Positions 35,479-45,042 of a DNA stretch of 64,000 bases are shown here, one piece after another (positions within the stretch are counted from its first letter, which is position 1; each line of letters starts with the position of its first letter). The position numbers and the translations under genes were made by a program. Below the pieces are notes generated by a model. It did no database searches, was not told where the DNA came from, and saw only the letters and a program-made list of their open reading frames with translations. Source of the stretch: an uncultured Vampirovibrio sp. (GTDB lineage: Bacteria > Cyanobacteriota > Vampirovibrionia > Gastranaerophilales > Gastranaerophilaceae); the NCBI GenBank assembly GCA_910583725.1, contig CAJTXZ010000017.1, positions 1-64,000 of the forward strand, written 5' to 3'.

Positions 35479-36264
35479 GTGGAAAATAAACTGCAAAAAG
35501 TCCTTCTTATCTGGGTTATAATATTTTCTTTTGTTATAAATTTTTTTTCATTGTCATTGTGCGTGCACAAGATACATGAAACACCTGTGGATACGCAAAG
35601 AACAGAGGCTTTTTGGAATAGCTATTTAAAAAATCTTGATGATAAAATTAGGAAAGCTTGGAAATCTCCGTCAAAATCTGCAAAGAATGTCGTTGTTTCA
35701 ATTAATATAGGGAAGGGCGGAAAAGCCTTTGGCTGCAAGGTTTTGCAATCTTCTGGTTATGCTGATATTGACGCGGGCGCAATTAACAGTGTTTATGCGG
35801 CTTCGCCTTTTGAGCCTTTGCCTAGAGGATTTGACGGAGATCATATTACGATAGATTATGTTTTTCCGATTAAAAGACAGCCTTTAAATATTATAATTAG
35901 AGTATTTAAGTTGGATGGCAGCTATAAGGAAAGGTTTCTTAATGCTTATAAGAAAGAAGTCGAGGCAGAAAAGAAAGCGCAGACTGCGGCTTATATGAAA
36001 AAACTTGAAGCCAAGATTAAGAAAAACTGGAATCCGCCAAAATCTGATAAGAATACAAGAATAGTTGCCCAGTTTAAGGTTTATAGAGATGGCAGAGTTT
36101 CAGATGTTAAGATTAAGCAGGGTGCCGATAATGAGGATGCTAATTATGCTGCGCTTAATGCTATAAATGCCTCTGTGCCCTTTGACCCGTTTCCTTCATT
36201 ATTAAAAGCAAGCAGTGTTGATATTGAATTTACATTTGATTACAACATCTTAAAAAACAAATAA
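35479..36264 (+). CDS. Membrane-anchored protein with two TonB-C-like domains
   Basis: Start is GTG, after the nnrD stop. An N-terminal hydrophobic segment (VLLIWVIIFSFVINFFSLSLCV) anchors the protein and two TonB C-terminal-like domains follow: LDDKIRKAWKSPSK...GCKVLQSSGYADID...ASPFEPLPRGFDGDHITIDY and LEAKIKKNWNPPKS...DVKIKQGADN...SVPFDPFPSLLK. Real TonB has a Pro-rich spacer and one such domain, so this is a variant. The same domain type occurs three times in the kinase operon at 1936-5560, so this lineage seems to use it widely in envelope proteins. Confidence 0.7.
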   Translation: MENKLQKVLLIWVIIFSFVINFFSLSLCVHKIHETPVDTQRTEAFWNSYLKNLDDKIRKAWKSPSKSAKNVVVSINIGKGGKAFGCKVLQSSGYADIDAGAINSVYAASPFEPLPRGFDGDHITIDYVFPIKRQPLNIIIRVFKLDGSYKERFLNAYKKEVEAEKKAQTAAYMKKLEAKIKKNWNPPKSDKNTRIVAQFKVYRDGRVSDVKIKQGADNEDANYAALNAINASVPFDPFPSLLKASSVDIEFTFDYNILKNK

Positions 36265-36703
36265 GCCAAACGGCATAAAAAAAACGGCTTTCTTAATTAG
36301 ATTAAGAGGTCGCCGTGATGGATAGAATTAGTATTACGGAGTTTATAGAGGAGTTTACATCTATATAATTCTCCTCAAAGAAATTTTTTGCTAAAAATGT
36401 ACCTATTTTGTCAAATATTTTTACAAAACTTTACAAAATAACCCTAAAAAGCACCCTGCTAGCGGATTTTATTTTTTAAACTTTGCAAGTATTAAATTTG
36501 CGCTGTGTTATTTTTTTTGTAAAAAACTTCCATAAAATCACAAAAATTAAGCGTTTTGAAATCAAATAAAGGCAAAGCATATTGAAATACTTGCCATTTT
36601 GCGTTTTTTTATTATTTTTCACCCAAAAACAGCTGTTGCAGTTTTTTTAAAATATATTTGCAAGGGAACGGCTAATATTGCCCGGCACTTTAATATGTAA
36701 ATT
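36265..36703. other. Gene-free region with hairpins
   Basis: No gene is supported. AAGCC...GGCTT flanking an A-run (~36263-36294) and GAGGAG (36348-36353)/CTCCTC (36371-36376) followed by a T-run form terminator-like hairpins between convergent genes. The rest is AT-rich. Confidence 0.45.
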
Positions 36704-37927
36704 TTATTTTTCAATTAATTCTAAGCTTAAAACCGTATCATCAGGCTCTTCTATGTATTTTTCATCAATAGGATTCGAAGGATTAAAGCCAAGGTCCTTA
36801 AATTTTGCAATTTGGCCAAAAAGACCACCCCTGCCTTTAAGGGATGTGAAAACCCCGTCAAAACCTTTTCTTAGGGTGTCGAAATTAATAGAAAGTGCCT
36901 CAAGCTTGTTTATAAGTGTTTGGCATTTTGAATATATGCCTTCGCCTGTTTTCAAGATTTCTTTTATGTTGTTTGCCTGATTTTTATTCATCCAGGCAAA
37001 GTTTATCGTGCGAAGTGTGGCAAGCAGGGTGGAAGGGCCCACTATTACTATATTTCGCTTGTTTGCCTCCTCTATTAAATTTTGGTTTGCATAAATTAGG
37101 CCCATACAGGCTTCAAAGGGGATAAATAAAAGCGTGAAATCAGGTGTTGCAAGGCCTTCGAGGTTTGTATATTTATTCTCTAATTCCTTTATTCTATCCA
37201 TTGTGTTTTGGTAGAATTTTTTTATTGATTCGTTTGCAGCCTCGTCCGAATCAGCGTTTGTGTATTCTAAGAAGTTTACAATTGTAGCCTTTGAATCTAC
37301 TATAATATTTTTGCCATCTGCAAGATAAATTACTGCATCAGGGTTGATTTTATTGGATGAGGGGTTGTTTAAATCCTTAAAACCCTCTTGTGTTATATAA
37401 TTTCCCTTAACGGGGTCATCTTTTTTGTTTACAAGGCCCGAAAGTTTTAATAATTTTTCTAAAATCATTTCACCAAAAGAACCTCTAAACTTTGAGTTTG
37501 CGCTTATTGCATTTGCAAGCTTCTCTGTTTGGCCTGATATAAGTTTATTTTGGGAAGACAGGTATTCAATTTGCTCTCGTAGAGTTTGGGTGTTTTTGAT
37601 TCCGGTTATATTATATTGTTCGATTTTATCCTGAAATTCTCTGATTTTTTCTTTTAGGGGATTTAGGTAATTTTCAAGGTTTTTTCGGTTATTTTCATCA
37701 AGTGCCTTGTTTTTTTCAATGAGGGCTTCATTTGCAAGGCTTGTAAATTCTTTTTTGATTAATTCAGAGTATTCCTCGCGGGTTTTTGAATTTTCTATCA
37801 GTGTTTTTATTTTTTCTTCAAGCTTTGCTTTATCAATTTCAAGCTTTGTATTTTTGGATTTTAAGATTATGAACGCGGCAAGAAAACCTGTTGTGAATGA
37901 TAAAATTATTGAGAATACGGTAATCAT
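36704..37927 (-). CDS. rmuC: DNA recombination protein RmuC
   Basis: The 407-residue protein has an N-terminal membrane helix (VFSIILSFTTGFLAAFII), a long coiled coil (~25-130), and the RmuC core with NKINPDAVIYLADGKNIIVDSKA, FIPFEACMG and ILVGPSTLLATLRTINFAW-like text (IVIVGPSTLLATLRTINFAW). RmuC limits certain DNA rearrangements and has a predicted nuclease core. Length and layout are normal. The ATG is at 37927, just before tRNA-Arg on the same strand. Confidence 0.88.
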   Translation of the reverse strand: MITVFSIILSFTTGFLAAFIILKSKNTKLEIDKAKLEEKIKTLIENSKTREEYSELIKKEFTSLANEALIEKNKALDENNRKNLENYLNPLKEKIREFQDKIEQYNITGIKNTQTLREQIEYLSSQNKLISGQTEKLANAISANSKFRGSFGEMILEKLLKLSGLVNKKDDPVKGNYITQEGFKDLNNPSSNKINPDAVIYLADGKNIIVDSKATIVNFLEYTNADSDEAANESIKKFYQNTMDRIKELENKYTNLEGLATPDFTLLFIPFEACMGLIYANQNLIEEANKRNIVIVGPSTLLATLRTINFAWMNKNQANNIKEILKTGEGIYSKCQTLINKLEALSINFDTLRKGFDGVFTSLKGRGGLFGQIAKFKDLGFNPSNPIDEKYIEEPDDTVLSLELIEK

Positions 37928-37952
37928 AAGAACCTTTCCTAATTAGGGTAAA

Positions 37953-38026
37953 TGTGCCTGACGTGATTTGAACACGCGACCTTCGGCTTCGGAGACCGAC
38001 GCTCTATCCAGCTGAGCTACAGGCAC
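37953..38026 (-). tRNA. tRNA-Arg (anticodon CCG)
   Basis: Acceptor GTGCCTG/CAGGCAC with discriminator A, D-arm with AGCTCAGCTGGATAGAGC, anticodon stem TCGGT/GCCGA with loop CTCCGAA, T-arm with GTTCAAATC. CCA is not encoded, unlike the Val and Pro tRNAs here. A diverged copy of its 5' end lies upstream. Confidence 0.93.
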
Positions 38027-38220
38027 ATGGATTGTTTTCAACGCCTCAACTTTGGCCGGATAGAGCAAAATTTGTATTTCGTCGGAGTTTTACTTCCGTA
38101 AAACATCCAACAGGCCAGCTAAAGCTACAGGCACATGGATTGTTTTCAACGCCTCAACTTTGGCCGGATAGAGCAAAATCGTATTTTCGTTGGGAAATTT
38201 TTTGCGAAAATAGTGCAGAC
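38020..38220. repeat. 108-base repeats carrying the 5' end of tRNA-Arg
   Basis: CAGGCACATGGATTG and the following ~40 bases occur at 38020 and 38128 (period 108). The second copy is preceded by an altered tRNA 5' end (GTGCCTGTAGCTTTAGCTGG on the minus strand). Between them are a perfect hairpin GTTTTAC-GGAA-GTAAAAC (minus) and GCTCTATCC, the exact complement of GGATAGAGC of the tRNA D-arm. The outer unit has a different hairpin (TATTTTCG/CGAAAATA). Confidence 0.85.
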
Positions 38221-38492
38221 CTATAGCCTAAAATGTCGGGCGTGTTGAAAATATTCTGCTATCAAACTCTTGAGACTGCCGGTTAATGCCAGCTATTTTG
38301 TATGTGCGTCTCAAGGGCTACAATATGAATATTATAGCACAATAGAAAAACCGGTTTTTATTGATTTGTGTGAAGAATGTAAAGATTTTGTTACGACGTT
38401 TATGCGTGTCTATTTAAGTGCTAAAAGCAGTCTGGAGGCGCCATGCGTGTGTTAATTGAATTATTAGTTTGCTTGTTTTAGTATTCAATTGT

Positions 38493-39431
38493 ATGGACGC
38501 TCATCTTTTAAGACAGATTAGGATTGAAAGGTATATTTTTGGTGCGCTTTTGGCTTTTGTAATGGTTTTTATTGCAGAGTTAAGCGGCGAAAAAGAGATT
38601 ATTTTTCCTGAAATTTGCGCGCTTACAATAGGGGCATGGATTTCAGAAAAACAGCCTTGGATGACAAATAAAAGAAGAATTTTCTTTCTTATGACCATTT
38701 CTTCCCTGTTTGGGGTATTGATTGTGAGGTATGTGCCCCTTCCGTTAATTTTTCAGGTTTGTCTCTGTTTTGGATTTACAGGTTTTATTTTAACTTTGCT
38801 TAAGACGAATTTTATTCCTATAATTTCTGCCTGCATACTTCCTGTGTATCTTGGTACAAAAAGCTGGGTTTACCCGTTATCTGTGGCTGTTATGGCGCTA
38901 ATTATTATAGTTGCGCAATGGTATATGGAAAAATTTCATATGCGCCCTGTAAATAAATTTATTCCTGTTAAGTTTAGTCTCAAAAAACAGATAATAAAGT
39001 GGTCAAAACTCCTTTTGGTATTTGGCTTTATTGCCCTCATGCCTTTTAAAGTGCATCAAATATATTTTTTGGCCCCGCCTTTAATTGTTATGTTTACTGA
39101 ATTATCAAACCCTAAAAGCAAGGTAAGGAAGAAGATATGGCATATAATTACCCTTATGTTTTTTAGTGCGCTTATTGGGTGTATTTTGAGGTTATTGTTA
39201 AATATATATTTAGGTTTGCCGCTTTTTATATGTACGCTTTCTTCCTGTGTTATTTTGTTTATTGCAACAAGCAAGGTTAAAATCAGCTTTCCACCAGCAG
39301 GGGCAATACTTTTAATACCAATGATATTGGATAAAAATTTGCTATTGATGTTTCCATTTGAAGTTTTGGCAGGCGCAATAACCCTTGGCTTTACTGCGCT
39401 CATAATGTTTAAGGATGAAGAAATTTTTTAA
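38493..39431 (+). CDS. Polytopic membrane protein, about nine or ten helices
   Basis: Nearly the whole chain is hydrophobic helices separated by short basic loops (for example KQPWMTNKRR and NPKSKVRKK). A repeated half pattern, each half with Glu/Gly-containing loops, suggests an internal duplication like that of HPP-type or aromatic-acid-exporter-like proteins, but I cannot name a family. I prefer ATG 38493 to a TTG at 38469; neither has a good ribosome site. Confidence 0.65.
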   Translation: MDAHLLRQIRIERYIFGALLAFVMVFIAELSGEKEIIFPEICALTIGAWISEKQPWMTNKRRIFFLMTISSLFGVLIVRYVPLPLIFQVCLCFGFTGFILTLLKTNFIPIISACILPVYLGTKSWVYPLSVAVMALIIIVAQWYMEKFHMRPVNKFIPVKFSLKKQIIKWSKLLLVFGFIALMPFKVHQIYFLAPPLIVMFTELSNPKSKVRKKIWHIITLMFFSALIGCILRLLLNIYLGLPLFICTLSSCVILFIATSKVKISFPPAGAILLIPMILDKNLLLMFPFEVLAGAITLGFTALIMFKDEEIF

Positions 39432-39474
39432 AATTAACAATGGCACAAAAAATATTTACGGGTTTTAATATAAT

Positions 39475-40996
39475 ATGAACATTCAAAAAAATTATCAAAA
39501 TATAGCTTTTGGAAACACAAAAGTAAATACAATGTATTATAATGACCTCCATGGGCAAAAAAAGAACCTAGAAAGTTTTTTAAATGCCCAGCGTGAAATT
39601 TTATCGGGGGGGGGGGGGTAAAAATTGCATAAATCTTACATTATCGGGCGGTGATGTTTTTCTTGATACAAGCAAAACCAATGAAAGGGTGGCGGAAAAA
39701 TTACTATCAAAGACAGATGCTATAGCTCTTGGAAACCATGACCTCGAGAGCGGCGGGAATTATTTAGATAAATTAATTAAAAAGTTTAATCTTCAAGATA
39801 AATTTTTGAGTTTGAATACTTTTTCTAACCGGTTTAAAATATGTGACGGCGGTAAAATTATTACCAGGGGTGGGGAAAAGTTTGGTGTAATAGGCGTATC
39901 ACCCTTTGATTATGAAAAACTTGCATTTATACATAAGGGCAACAATGACATTAGGGTGCAGGATATAGAAGCCAGCGTTTCTCTTATTAAAAGAGAGGTG
40001 GAAAGGCTTGAAAAATGCGGGGTAAACAAAATTTTTCTTTTGGCGCATACAGGCGACAAGGGAGAGAATCATCAGGAATATTACACACGTTTTGCAAAAA
40101 TTGGCGGTATAGATGTTATAATAGGCGGACATGACCATAAAGAGATTGACAGAGTAGAAATCTCAAAAAGAGGCGAGCCTGTAAAGATAGTATCAACGGG
40201 TGCAAGCACAGAGCATGGATTTGGTGAAAACCTTGATTATTTCGGGCTTTTAGATTTAGAATTTGATGATGACGGAGTGCTTGTTATTGATAAGTGCAAA
40301 AACACATTTTATAAAACGGCCGATTTTGAAACAAAAATACAAAATGCGGATAATCAGGCGGATGATAATGTGATTAGAACCCTTAATAAACCATTAAAAC
40401 CCTTTAAGGTAAATCAGGCACACAGAGAAATTGGTAATATGGTGGCAGATTCAAACCTTTGGTACGCAAATAAATACACAAAGGGTCAAAAAGCTGATTT
40501 TGCATTAGTTAACCCGGGAACCATCCGTGATAGTTTTGATTCTAAGGATGTCACAGAGGATAAAATAATAAGCACGCTGCCATTCACTGTTTCAAAACTC
40601 ATAAAGACGGATTTAACAAAGAGACAGATAATTGATACGCTTGCCTGGGGCGCTCTGTCTACAAGCTTTGATAAGGTGTCGCCAGGTGTCATGCAGGTTT
40701 CAGGAATGGAGTACACCATAAATCCTGACTTATCGATATCAGATGTTCATATCTTAAATGAGGATGGAAGTATAAAATATGATTTAGATGATTTTAATGA
40801 TGAAGATAAATTCATTTGTGTTTATGATATTTTTCTTGCAACGGGAGCTGCAGGTTTGTCCAGCCTGAAAAAGGAAGAAGATTGTCCAAATATTGAATAC
40901 TTTAATGTTTCAAGACAGGAGGCCATGTTTGAATATTTAAGCAAAGCAGACAAGCTTAAAGACTGGACCTCTGTGAGGATAAAAATGGGCAGATAA
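39475..40996 (+). CDS. 5'-nucleotidase/metallophosphatase split by a G13 tract (possible phase-variable gene)
   Basis: The gene begins at ATG 39475 and reads MYYNDLHGQ, the first metal motif, then meets 13 G (39606-39618) and stops at TAA 39619. The frame one G shorter (12, or 15) continues as NLTLSGGDVFLDT, ALGNHDLESGG, AHTGDKGENH, GGHDHKEID and the C-terminal 5'-nucleotidase domain (NPGTIRDSF, KTDLTKRQI) to 40996. These are the complete metal motifs of the 5'-nucleotidase/UshA-type family (nucleotide or cyclic-nucleotide hydrolysis). No signal peptide is visible. In this AT-rich genome a G13 run is striking and is the usual signature of slipped-strand on/off switching. A base-calling error is the alternative. 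Confidence 0.75.
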
Positions 40997-41128
40997 ATAT
41001 AAAGTTACTGAAATACGAAAGCTGTAGACGGCTCCTTTGGTGTGTAGAATTTTACCGGAACGTTATGTGCACTTATCTAAAAAAAGTTGATTTCATAGCA
41101 GAATATGATTATCGAGGTTGATAATGGT

Positions 41129-41941
41129 TTAATTTACAGCCTTAAATATTTTATTTAGTGTGATAAATAAATTTTCCGCTTCATTAAGAGGTATCATATT
41201 AGCGCCATCACACAATGCTTTATCCGGGTTTGGATGGATTTCAAAAAATAAGCATTTTGCACCTGCTGCCACTGCTGCTTTAGCTAAAAGCGGGGCAAAT
41301 TCTCTGTCTCCGGATGAAGAATCGCCGTTTCCTCCGGGCAATTGCACAGAATGGGTTGCATCAAAAACAATAGGATAGCCCATATCCTGAATAATTTTTA
41401 TGCCTCTCATATCTGAAACAAGGTTATTATAGCCAAATGTCGTGCCTCTTTCTGTGATTAAAATTTTATCATTTCCTGAATCTATTACCTTTTGAGCAAT
41501 GGATTTCATTTGATTTGGCGCCAGAAATTGGCCTTTTTTTATGTTTATTATTTTTCCTGTTTTTGCTGCTGCTACAAGTAAATCTGTCTGTCTGCACAAA
41601 AAGGCCGGAATTTGTAATATGTCAGCTACTTCTGAGGCAGGCTTTGCCTCTTCTTCTTTGTGAATATCTGTTACAATTGGCAAATTAAAATTTTTCTTAA
41701 CTTTTTGCAATATTTTAAGGCCCTCAACCAGCCCGGGGCCTCTGAAAGAATTGATTGAAGAGCGGTTTGCCTTATCGTATGAGGCTTTAAAAATATAATT
41801 TATATTTAGTTTACTTGTAATTTCTTTAAGTTTTTCGGCGGTTTTGAATACAATATCTTCCGATTCTATTGCACATGGACCTGCCATTATGGTAAGTTTA
41901 TCTTTACCTATTTCAAAATTGTTAAGTATTATTGTTTTCAT
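41129..41941 (-). CDS. kdsA: 3-deoxy-D-manno-octulosonate 8-phosphate synthase
   Basis: Motifs of KdsA: MAGPCAIES, FKASYDKANRSS, FRGPG, PIVTDIHKEEEA, LQIPAFLCRQTDLL, KGQFLAPNQM, TERGTTFGYNNLV, DATHSVQLPGG and FFEIHPNPDKALCDGAN. It condenses phosphoenolpyruvate with arabinose 5-phosphate, the first step to KDO for the LPS core. ATG 41941 begins at the usual family N-terminus. It is divergent from recA, with TATAAT in the shared region. Confidence 0.95.
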   Translation of the reverse strand: MKTIILNNFEIGKDKLTIMAGPCAIESEDIVFKTAEKLKEITSKLNINYIFKASYDKANRSSINSFRGPGLVEGLKILQKVKKNFNLPIVTDIHKEEEAKPASEVADILQIPAFLCRQTDLLVAAAKTGKIINIKKGQFLAPNQMKSIAQKVIDSGNDKILITERGTTFGYNNLVSDMRGIKIIQDMGYPIVFDATHSVQLPGGNGDSSSGDREFAPLLAKAAVAAGAKCLFFEIHPNPDKALCDGANMIPLNEAENLFITLNKIFKAVN

Positions 41942-42009
41942 AAAATTTATTATATAATGAATATTATAGTATAGCAATTTATTAGTTTACCAGTTTGGGG
42001 AGAGATATA

Positions 42010-43083
42010 ATGGCAGCAGCGGAAACCAAGGCAAAGGCCGAAACTAAAGAAAAAGACAAAAAGGAAGATGATAAATTAAAAGAGCTTAGGGAAGGCAAAG
42101 ACAAAGCCCTTAAGATGGCTCTTGATAAGATAGAAAAAGATTTTGGAAAAGGCTCTATTATGCGCCTTGGCGATAAATCAGCCGTAAATGTTGATTGTAT
42201 TCCAACAGGGGCTCTTGCACTTGATTTAGCACTCGGTGTTGGCGGTGTACCGAGAGGCAGGGTTATTGAGATTTACGGGCCCGAATCAAGCGGTAAAACC
42301 ACTCTTGCACAGCATATTGTGGCTGAAGCTCAGAAAAAAGGCGGTATTGCAGCATTTGTAGACGCTGAGCATGCTCTGGACCCTGAATATGCCAGAAACC
42401 TTGGCGTAAATGTTGATGAGTTATTAATTTCGCAGCCAGATACAGGCGAACAGGCGCTTGAAATAACAGAAGAATTAGTTCGCTCCGGCGCTATTGATGT
42501 TATTGTAATAGACTCTGTTGCTGCCCTTGTTCCAAAGGCTGAGATTGAAAAAGCAATGGATGAACAGCAAATGGGCCTGCAGGCAAGACTTATGTCAAAG
42601 GCGCTAAGAAAATTAACAGGTATAGTGGGTAAAACCAATACCACTGTTATATTTATTAACCAATTAAGACAAAAAATTGGTGTTATGTATGGAAACCCTG
42701 AGACAACAACGGGCGGAAATGCACTTAAATATTATGCTTCTGTTCGTATTGATATAAGAGGCACGTCTGAGGCTGTTAAAAATAAAGATGGTGAGGATAT
42801 CGGAAAAAGGGTTAAGGTAAAGGTTGTTAAAAACAAAGTTGCTCCGCCTTTTAAGATGGCTGAATTTGATTTAATTTATGGCAAAGGCATATGTGCGCTT
42901 GGAAATATTCTGGATGTCGCTGTCAATATGGATATTGTTAAAAAAGCAGGGGCATGGTTTAGTTATAATGAAGAAAAACTTGGCCAGGGCCGCGATAAGG
43001 CAAAAGATTTTCTTGGAGAACATCCTGAAATCCTTAAAGAGGTTGAAGCCAAAGTCAGGGAAAAAATTGCCAATAAGGAATAA
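42010..43083 (+). CDS. recA: Recombinase RecA
   Basis: Walker A is GPESSGKTT; other landmarks are KGSIMRLGD, DAEHALDPEYARNLGV, VIDSVAALVPKAE, IFINQLRQKIGVMYGNPETTTGGNALK and DLIYGKGI. RecA forms filaments on single-stranded DNA, exchanges strands and triggers LexA cleavage. ATG 42010, after GGGGAGAG, is preferred to a TTG at 41995. The N-terminus has a Lys/Glu/Ala-rich extension of ~25 residues before the usual start, which is longer than in E. coli. galE follows after 3 bases. Confidence 0.97.
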   Translation: MAAAETKAKAETKEKDKKEDDKLKELREGKDKALKMALDKIEKDFGKGSIMRLGDKSAVNVDCIPTGALALDLALGVGGVPRGRVIEIYGPESSGKTTLAQHIVAEAQKKGGIAAFVDAEHALDPEYARNLGVNVDELLISQPDTGEQALEITEELVRSGAIDVIVIDSVAALVPKAEIEKAMDEQQMGLQARLMSKALRKLTGIVGKTNTTVIFINQLRQKIGVMYGNPETTTGGNALKYYASVRIDIRGTSEAVKNKDGEDIGKRVKVKVVKNKVAPPFKMAEFDLIYGKGICALGNILDVAVNMDIVKKAGAWFSYNEEKLGQGRDKAKDFLGEHPEILKEVEAKVREKIANKE

Positions 43084-43086
43084 ACT

Positions 43087-44124
43087 ATGATACTTATAAC
43101 AGGCGGGGCCGGGTATATAGGCTCTCACAGTGCAATAGATTTTATAAAAGAAGGTTATGATGTTGTTATTTTAGACAATCTTTCAACCGGGCATATCGAA
43201 ATTGTAGATAGAATCAGGGCATTTGCAGAAAATCAAAAAGGAAATTTAATTGATTTTATCAATGCCGATACAAGGGATTCATCTGCTTTAAATGCGCTGT
43301 TTAAAACGCATAAAATTGATGCTGTTGTGCATTTTGCGGCCAATTCGCTTGTTAATGAAAGTGTTATGAATCCAAGAAAATATTATGAAAATAATATTTT
43401 GGGTTCAATAAGTCTTTTGAATTCAATGATGGATAACGGTGTAAAGAAAATTGTCTTTTCATCAACTTGTGCTACATATGGAGAGCCTGATTATGTTCCT
43501 ATAGATGAAAAACATCCTCAAAAACCCGTAAATCCTTACGGAAATACAAAACTTGCCATTGAGTTTGCAATTAAAGATTATGCAAAAGCTTATGGTTTAA
43601 AATATACTATTTTTAGGTATTTTAATGTTATAGGAGCTGACGAGGACTGTGTTTCAGGAGAGTGGCACGATATAGAGACACATCTTGTACCGAACATTTT
43701 AAAGGCGGATAAAAATAAAGTGTTTAGTCTTTTTGGGGATGATTATGACACAAAAGATGGCACCTGTATAAGAGACTATATTGATGTTATGGATTTAGCA
43801 AGAGCTCATACTATGGCATACAAGTATTTGGATGAAAATGAGAGCACAATTATAAACCTTGGCACCGGTGAGGGGCAAAGCGTAAAAGAAATTTTTGCTG
43901 CTGTTGAGAAAACATTAGAAATAAAGGTTCCTTTAAAGATTTGTCCAAGACGCGCTGGTGATCCTGCAAAATTAATAGCGGAAACACAAAAGGCAGAAGA
44001 TGTATTGGGATGGAGCTCCAGAGTGCCTGTTGAAATTTCAATTAAAAATGCCTGTCTTTGGGAAAAGAAATTAAAAACCATAAAAGGAATCGAATATATT
44101 AACAAACAGGAGGCGCATAATTGA
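43087..44124 (+). CDS. galE: UDP-glucose 4-epimerase
   Basis: An extended SDR: GGAGYIGSHSAIDF, VHFAANSLVNESVMNP, SSTCATYGEP, NPYGNTKLAIE (catalytic Tyr/Lys), FRYFNVIGAD and the C-terminal GWSSR. It interconverts UDP-glucose and UDP-galactose. Length (345) is normal. It starts 3 bases after recA and overlaps rmlA by 4 bases, forming a nucleotide-sugar operon. Confidence 0.92.
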   Translation: MILITGGAGYIGSHSAIDFIKEGYDVVILDNLSTGHIEIVDRIRAFAENQKGNLIDFINADTRDSSALNALFKTHKIDAVVHFAANSLVNESVMNPRKYYENNILGSISLLNSMMDNGVKKIVFSSTCATYGEPDYVPIDEKHPQKPVNPYGNTKLAIEFAIKDYAKAYGLKYTIFRYFNVIGADEDCVSGEWHDIETHLVPNILKADKNKVFSLFGDDYDTKDGTCIRDYIDVMDLARAHTMAYKYLDENESTIINLGTGEGQSVKEIFAAVEKTLEIKVPLKICPRRAGDPAKLIAETQKAEDVLGWSSRVPVEISIKNACLWEKKLKTIKGIEYINKQEAHN

Positions 44125-45002
44125 AGGGCATTATTCTTGCCGGAGGCGCCGGCACCAGATTATACCCGGCGAGCCTTCCTATTTCTAAGATATTACTCCC
44201 GGTTTATGATAAACCTATGGTTTATTATCCGATTACAACCCTTATGCTTGCAGGCATTAAGGATATTTTGATAATTTCTAATCCTAATGATTTAGGAAAT
44301 TTTCAAAAACTCTTAGGAGATGGCTCAAATTTGGGAATAAAATTTAGCTATGCTGTGCAGACCGAAACCAGAGGTATTGCAGACAGTTTTTTAATTGCCG
44401 AAGATTTTATTGGAAATTCTCCTGTGGCGCTTATTTTGGGGGATAATATTTTTCATGGGTTCGGTTTTTCTTCTATGCTAAAAACCGTCGGCCAAAAAAC
44501 TTGTGGAGCTACAGTATTCGGCTATCAGGTAAATGACCCTCAAAGATTTGGCGTGGTTGAATTTGATGAAAACAGCAGGGCTGTATCAATTGAAGAAAAG
44601 CCTGCAGCTCCAAAATCTAACTATGCTGTAACTGGATTATATTTTTATGATAACAATGTTGTCAATTACGCAAAATCTCTAAAACCTTCCCTTCGGGGCG
44701 AGCTTGAAATTACAGATTTAAATAATATTTATCTTGCACACAAGGCTCTTGAAGTTAAAATTCTTGGAAGAGGCTTTGCCTGGCTTGATACGGGTACGTT
44801 TGAAAGCCTTTTACAGGCAAGTAATTTTGTGCAGTCTATGGAAATTAATACAGGTATGAAAATAGCCTGCATAGAAGAAGTTGCCTATAGAATGGGTTAC
44901 ATTGATGCTAACCAGCTTGAAGGACTCGGTTCTAAATTCAAAAACAATGGATACGGCAAGTATATTAAAAAAATAGTAGAGCAAGCTGAAGTATTAATAT
45001 AA
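44121..45002 (+). CDS. rmlA: Glucose-1-phosphate thymidylyltransferase
   Basis: RmlA signatures: KGIILAGGAGTRLYPAS, ISKILLPVYDKPMVYYP, GDGSNLGIKFSYAVQ, ILGDNIFHG, FGVVEFDENSRAVSIEEKP, WLDTGTFESLLQASNFV. It makes dTDP-glucose, the entry to dTDP-rhamnose and related sugars. The start is TTG at 44121 with AGGAGG eight bases before. The rest of the rml pathway is not in the window. Confidence 0.92.
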   Translation: MKGIILAGGAGTRLYPASLPISKILLPVYDKPMVYYPITTLMLAGIKDILIISNPNDLGNFQKLLGDGSNLGIKFSYAVQTETRGIADSFLIAEDFIGNSPVALILGDNIFHGFGFSSMLKTVGQKTCGATVFGYQVNDPQRFGVVEFDENSRAVSIEEKPAAPKSNYAVTGLYFYDNNVVNYAKSLKPSLRGELEITDLNNIYLAHKALEVKILGRGFAWLDTGTFESLLQASNFVQSMEINTGMKIACIEEVAYRMGYIDANQLEGLGSKFKNNGYGKYIKKIVEQAEVLI

Positions 45003-45042
45003 CCCCATACGGAATTTTAATTAATTTGTCTAAAAGTAATTT

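Noticed and set aside
38270..38455. 61-residue plus-strand frame between the tRNA-Arg repeats and the membrane protein gene
   Set aside because: Non-ATG start, no ribosome site and no motif; probably chance.
39584..40996. Treating the metallophosphatase as an intact gene starting at 39584
   Set aside because: That frame begins inside the G-tract with no ribosome site and lacks the first metal motif NDLHG, which is present upstream in the other frame.
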